Shown piece after piece: positions 5,298-6,681 of a stretch of 6,681 nt of DNA. The notes under the pieces were generated by a model, which searched no databases, was not told where the DNA came from, and saw only the letters and a program-made list of their open reading frames with translations. The number at the start of each line of letters is the position of its first letter. Positions within the stretch are counted from its first letter, which is position 1. Source of the stretch: Oscillospiraceae bacterium (lineage in GTDB: Bacteria > Bacillota > Clostridia > Oscillospirales > Oscillospiraceae); NCBI GenBank assembly GCA_029065305.1, contig JAIEIQ010000332.1, positions 1-6,681 of the forward strand, given 5' to 3'. Both the position numbers and the translations under genes were made by a program.

Positions 5298-6487
5298 ACA
5301 TTCTGTATTTGGAGTGCGCCATGGGCGCGGCGGGGGATATGCTCATGGGAGCCCTCTATGAGCTGTACCTGGAGAAGGAAAAATTCCTGGAGAAGATGAA
5401 TTCCCTCCTGCCCGGCGTGACGGTGGAGGCGGAGCGGGCTGTCCGGCAGGGTATTGCCGGAACCCATATGCGGGTGGTCATCCACGGCCAGGAGGAGGGG
5501 CACAGCCACCCCCACGGACAGGATCACCACCACCACGAGCACCGCTCCCTCCACGATATTCAGCACATCATCGGCCATTTCGATCTCCCCGATCCAGTCC
5601 GGCAGAGGGCCCGGGAGGTCTACGCGCTCATCGCCCAGGCGGAGGCCCGGGCCCACGGCATGCCCGTGGGGGAGGTCCACTTTCACGAGGTGGGGGCCCT
5701 GGACGCGGTGATCGATGTCACCGGCGTTTGCTATTTGCTGCACCTGCTGGCTCCGGAGCGGGTAGCTGCCTCCCCGGTGAATCTCGGCGGCGGCACGGTG
5801 CGCTGCGCTCACGGCGTTCTGCCGGTGCCCGCCCCGGCCACGGCGTACCTGCTGGAGGGCGTCCCGTCCTACGGCGGGGAGATCCAATCCGAGCTGTGTA
5901 CCCCAACGGGGGCGGCGCTGGTGCGGACCTTCGCCCGGGATTTCGGCCCCCAGCCCTTGGGGCGGATCCGGAGCAGCGGTGTTGGCTGCGGGACAAAGGA
6001 TTTCCCCCGGGCCAACTGTCTGCGGGCCTTTTGGCTGGAGAGCGGGCTGGACGGGGAGGCCCCCAACGACGAGGTGACGGAGCTGAAGGCCAATCTGGAC
6101 GACATGACCGGCGAGGACCTGGGCTATGCCATGGAGCGCCTGCTGGAGGCGGGGGCGCTGGATGTCTCCTATACCTCTATCCAGATGAAGAAGAACCGGC
6201 CGGGGACTCTGCTGGCCTGCCTCTGCCGCCCGGCGGACGCGGACCGGCTGGCCCGGGAGATCCTGGCGCACACCGCCACCTTCGGCGTGCGGCGGACGGA
6301 CTGCGCCCGATACGCCCTGTCCGTCTCCACGGAGACCGTCTCCACCCCCTGGGGACAGCTCCGGCGGAAAATCGGGACAGGGTATGGCCTGACCAAGTCC
6401 AAGGCCGAGTATGAGGACGCGGCCTGTCTGGCCCGGCGGGCCGGAGTCCCCCTCCGGGAGGTCCTGGAGGGCGCGGAGCGGGCATGA
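5294..6487 (+). CDS. larC: LarC, nickel insertion enzyme of nickel-pincer cofactor synthesis
   Basis: A 397-residue cytoplasmic CTP-dependent cyclometallase/nickel chelatase (EC 4.99.1.12) that puts nickel into the bisthiocarboxylic mononucleotide. It begins with GTG in a GTGA overlap with the larB stop; this start gives the family N-terminus NILYLECAMGAAGDMLMGAL (2-21). AAGGGAG lies 10 nt upstream and a closer GGAGG ends 1 nt before the GTG. A His-rich stretch (64-95, including HSHPHGQDHHHHEH) is probably nickel-binding. Further family segments are VGEVHFHEVGALDAVID (125-141), ELCTPTGAALV (200-210), ELKANLDDMTGEDLGYAMER (263-282) and SIQMKKNRPGTLLACL (295-310), the last two in the C-terminal CTP-binding part. 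In Lactobacillus plantarum larC is split into larC1 and larC2 joined by ribosomal frameshifting; here it is one uninterrupted frame. It overlaps the next gene by 4 nt (ATGA). Confidence 0.96.
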   Translation: MNILYLECAMGAAGDMLMGALYELYLEKEKFLEKMNSLLPGVTVEAERAVRQGIAGTHMRVVIHGQEEGHSHPHGQDHHHHEHRSLHDIQHIIGHFDLPDPVRQRAREVYALIAQAEARAHGMPVGEVHFHEVGALDAVIDVTGVCYLLHLLAPERVAASPVNLGGGTVRCAHGVLPVPAPATAYLLEGVPSYGGEIQSELCTPTGAALVRTFARDFGPQPLGRIRSSGVGCGTKDFPRANCLRAFWLESGLDGEAPNDEVTELKANLDDMTGEDLGYAMERLLEAGALDVSYTSIQMKKNRPGTLLACLCRPADADRLAREILAHTATFGVRRTDCARYALSVSTETVSTPWGQLRRKIGTGYGLTKSKAEYEDAACLARRAGVPLREVLEGAERA

Positions 6488-6681
6488 ACTACACCTATAT
6501 TCTCCGCTGCGGGGACGGGTCGCTGTATACCGGATGGACCAACGACCTGGACCGCCGTTTGGCGGTCCACAGCGCCGGGCGGGGCGGGAGGTATACCCGG
6601 GCCCGCCTGCCGGTGGAGCTGGTGTATTGGGAGAGCTTTGAGACAAAGGGGGAGGCCATGTCCAGGGAGCGGGCGGGCAAG
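6484..6681 (+). CDS. GIY-YIG endonuclease-like protein (UPF0213/YhbQ type), C-terminus beyond window
   Basis: Sixty-six codons are visible, running off the right edge without a stop. The N-terminus YTYILRCGDGSLYTGWTN (3-20) carries a variant GIY-YIG signature, with YIL for the first motif and YTG for the second. DLDRRLAVHSAG (21-32), GGRYTRARLPVELVYWESF (34-52) and the start of EAMSRER (57-63), where the family's metal-binding Glu region lies, are typical of the short UPF0213 group of about 80-100 residues. Such proteins are small nuclease-fold proteins; the Escherichia coli member YhbQ has been studied as a DNA nuclease, but roles are poorly known. The ATG overlaps the larC stop by 4 nt, so it is cotranslated with the lar genes, although a shared function is not obvious. 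Confidence 0.88.
   Translation, partial: MNYTYILRCGDGSLYTGWTNDLDRRLAVHSAGRGGRYTRARLPVELVYWESFETKGEAMSRERAGK

Noticed and set aside
6548..6569. Perfect 9-bp inverted repeat (TGGACCGCC / GGCGGTCCA, loop GTTT), similar in core to the terminator at 3270-3295
   Set aside because: It lies inside the GIY-YIG coding region over conserved residues (DLDRRLAV) and has no U-run after it. The shared GGACCGCC core is likely chance in GC-rich DNA rather than a dispersed repeat family, though a genome-wide count would settle it.
5270..6646. A 458-codon open frame on the minus strand opposite larC
   Set aside because: The larC frame matches its family over its full length; the opposite frame gives Pro/Gly/Arg-rich sequence with no recognisable domain.

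Overview
The window is a GC-rich, densely packed bacterial chromosome segment (well over 60% GC by eye). Its SigA-type promoters, strong Shine-Dalgarno sites, XpaC/TelA pair and sequence style suggest a Firmicute, most likely a high-GC Clostridia member of the Oscillospiraceae / Flavonifractor type. That assignment is inference from style and gene families, not a database match.

Left half (1-3228, minus strand): one promoter at 3200-3228 drives a tight operon read right to left. The order is xpaC (2440-3159), a 91-residue two-helix membrane protein of unknown function (2150-2425), a TelA-family toxic-anion-resistance protein (988-2157), and a TPM-domain membrane protein with a Gly/Arg-rich tail (966 down to the left edge, unfinished). 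The gaps are 14 nt, an 8-nt overlap and 21 nt. The set looks like a membrane-associated stress module: XpaC and TelA are known partners (compare the xpaC-yaaN pair of Bacillus subtilis), while the small protein and the TPM protein are the less understood parts.

Middle (3262-3767): a 92-residue protein of unknown function lies on the minus strand (3311-3589). It has a consensus promoter (TTGACA-16-TATAAT) and is followed by a strong hairpin terminator that insulates it from the xpaC promoter. Its promoter is back to back with that of the lar operon, and a tandem 9-bp direct repeat lies between the two -35 boxes.

Right half (3705-6681, plus strand): larE (3768-4526), larB (4536-5297) and larC (5294-6487) form one operon for the nickel-pincer nucleotide (NPN) cofactor used by lactate racemase LarA and related 2-hydroxyacid racemases/epimerases. 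LarB carboxylates nicotinic acid adenine dinucleotide, LarE puts sulfur on the pyridine ring, and LarC inserts nickel. No larA is in the window, so the enzyme using the cofactor must be elsewhere. The operon continues by a 4-nt overlap into a GIY-YIG endonuclease-like gene cut off by the right edge.

No RNA gene, mobile element or CRISPR array was seen. No intergenic stretch exceeds 300 bases. Most of the window is ordinary core metabolism and stress biology. The points most worth a second look are the three-cysteine LarE, the unknown small protein inside the XpaC/TelA/TPM operon, the internally duplicated RGG-like tail of the TPM protein, and the divergent promoter region.
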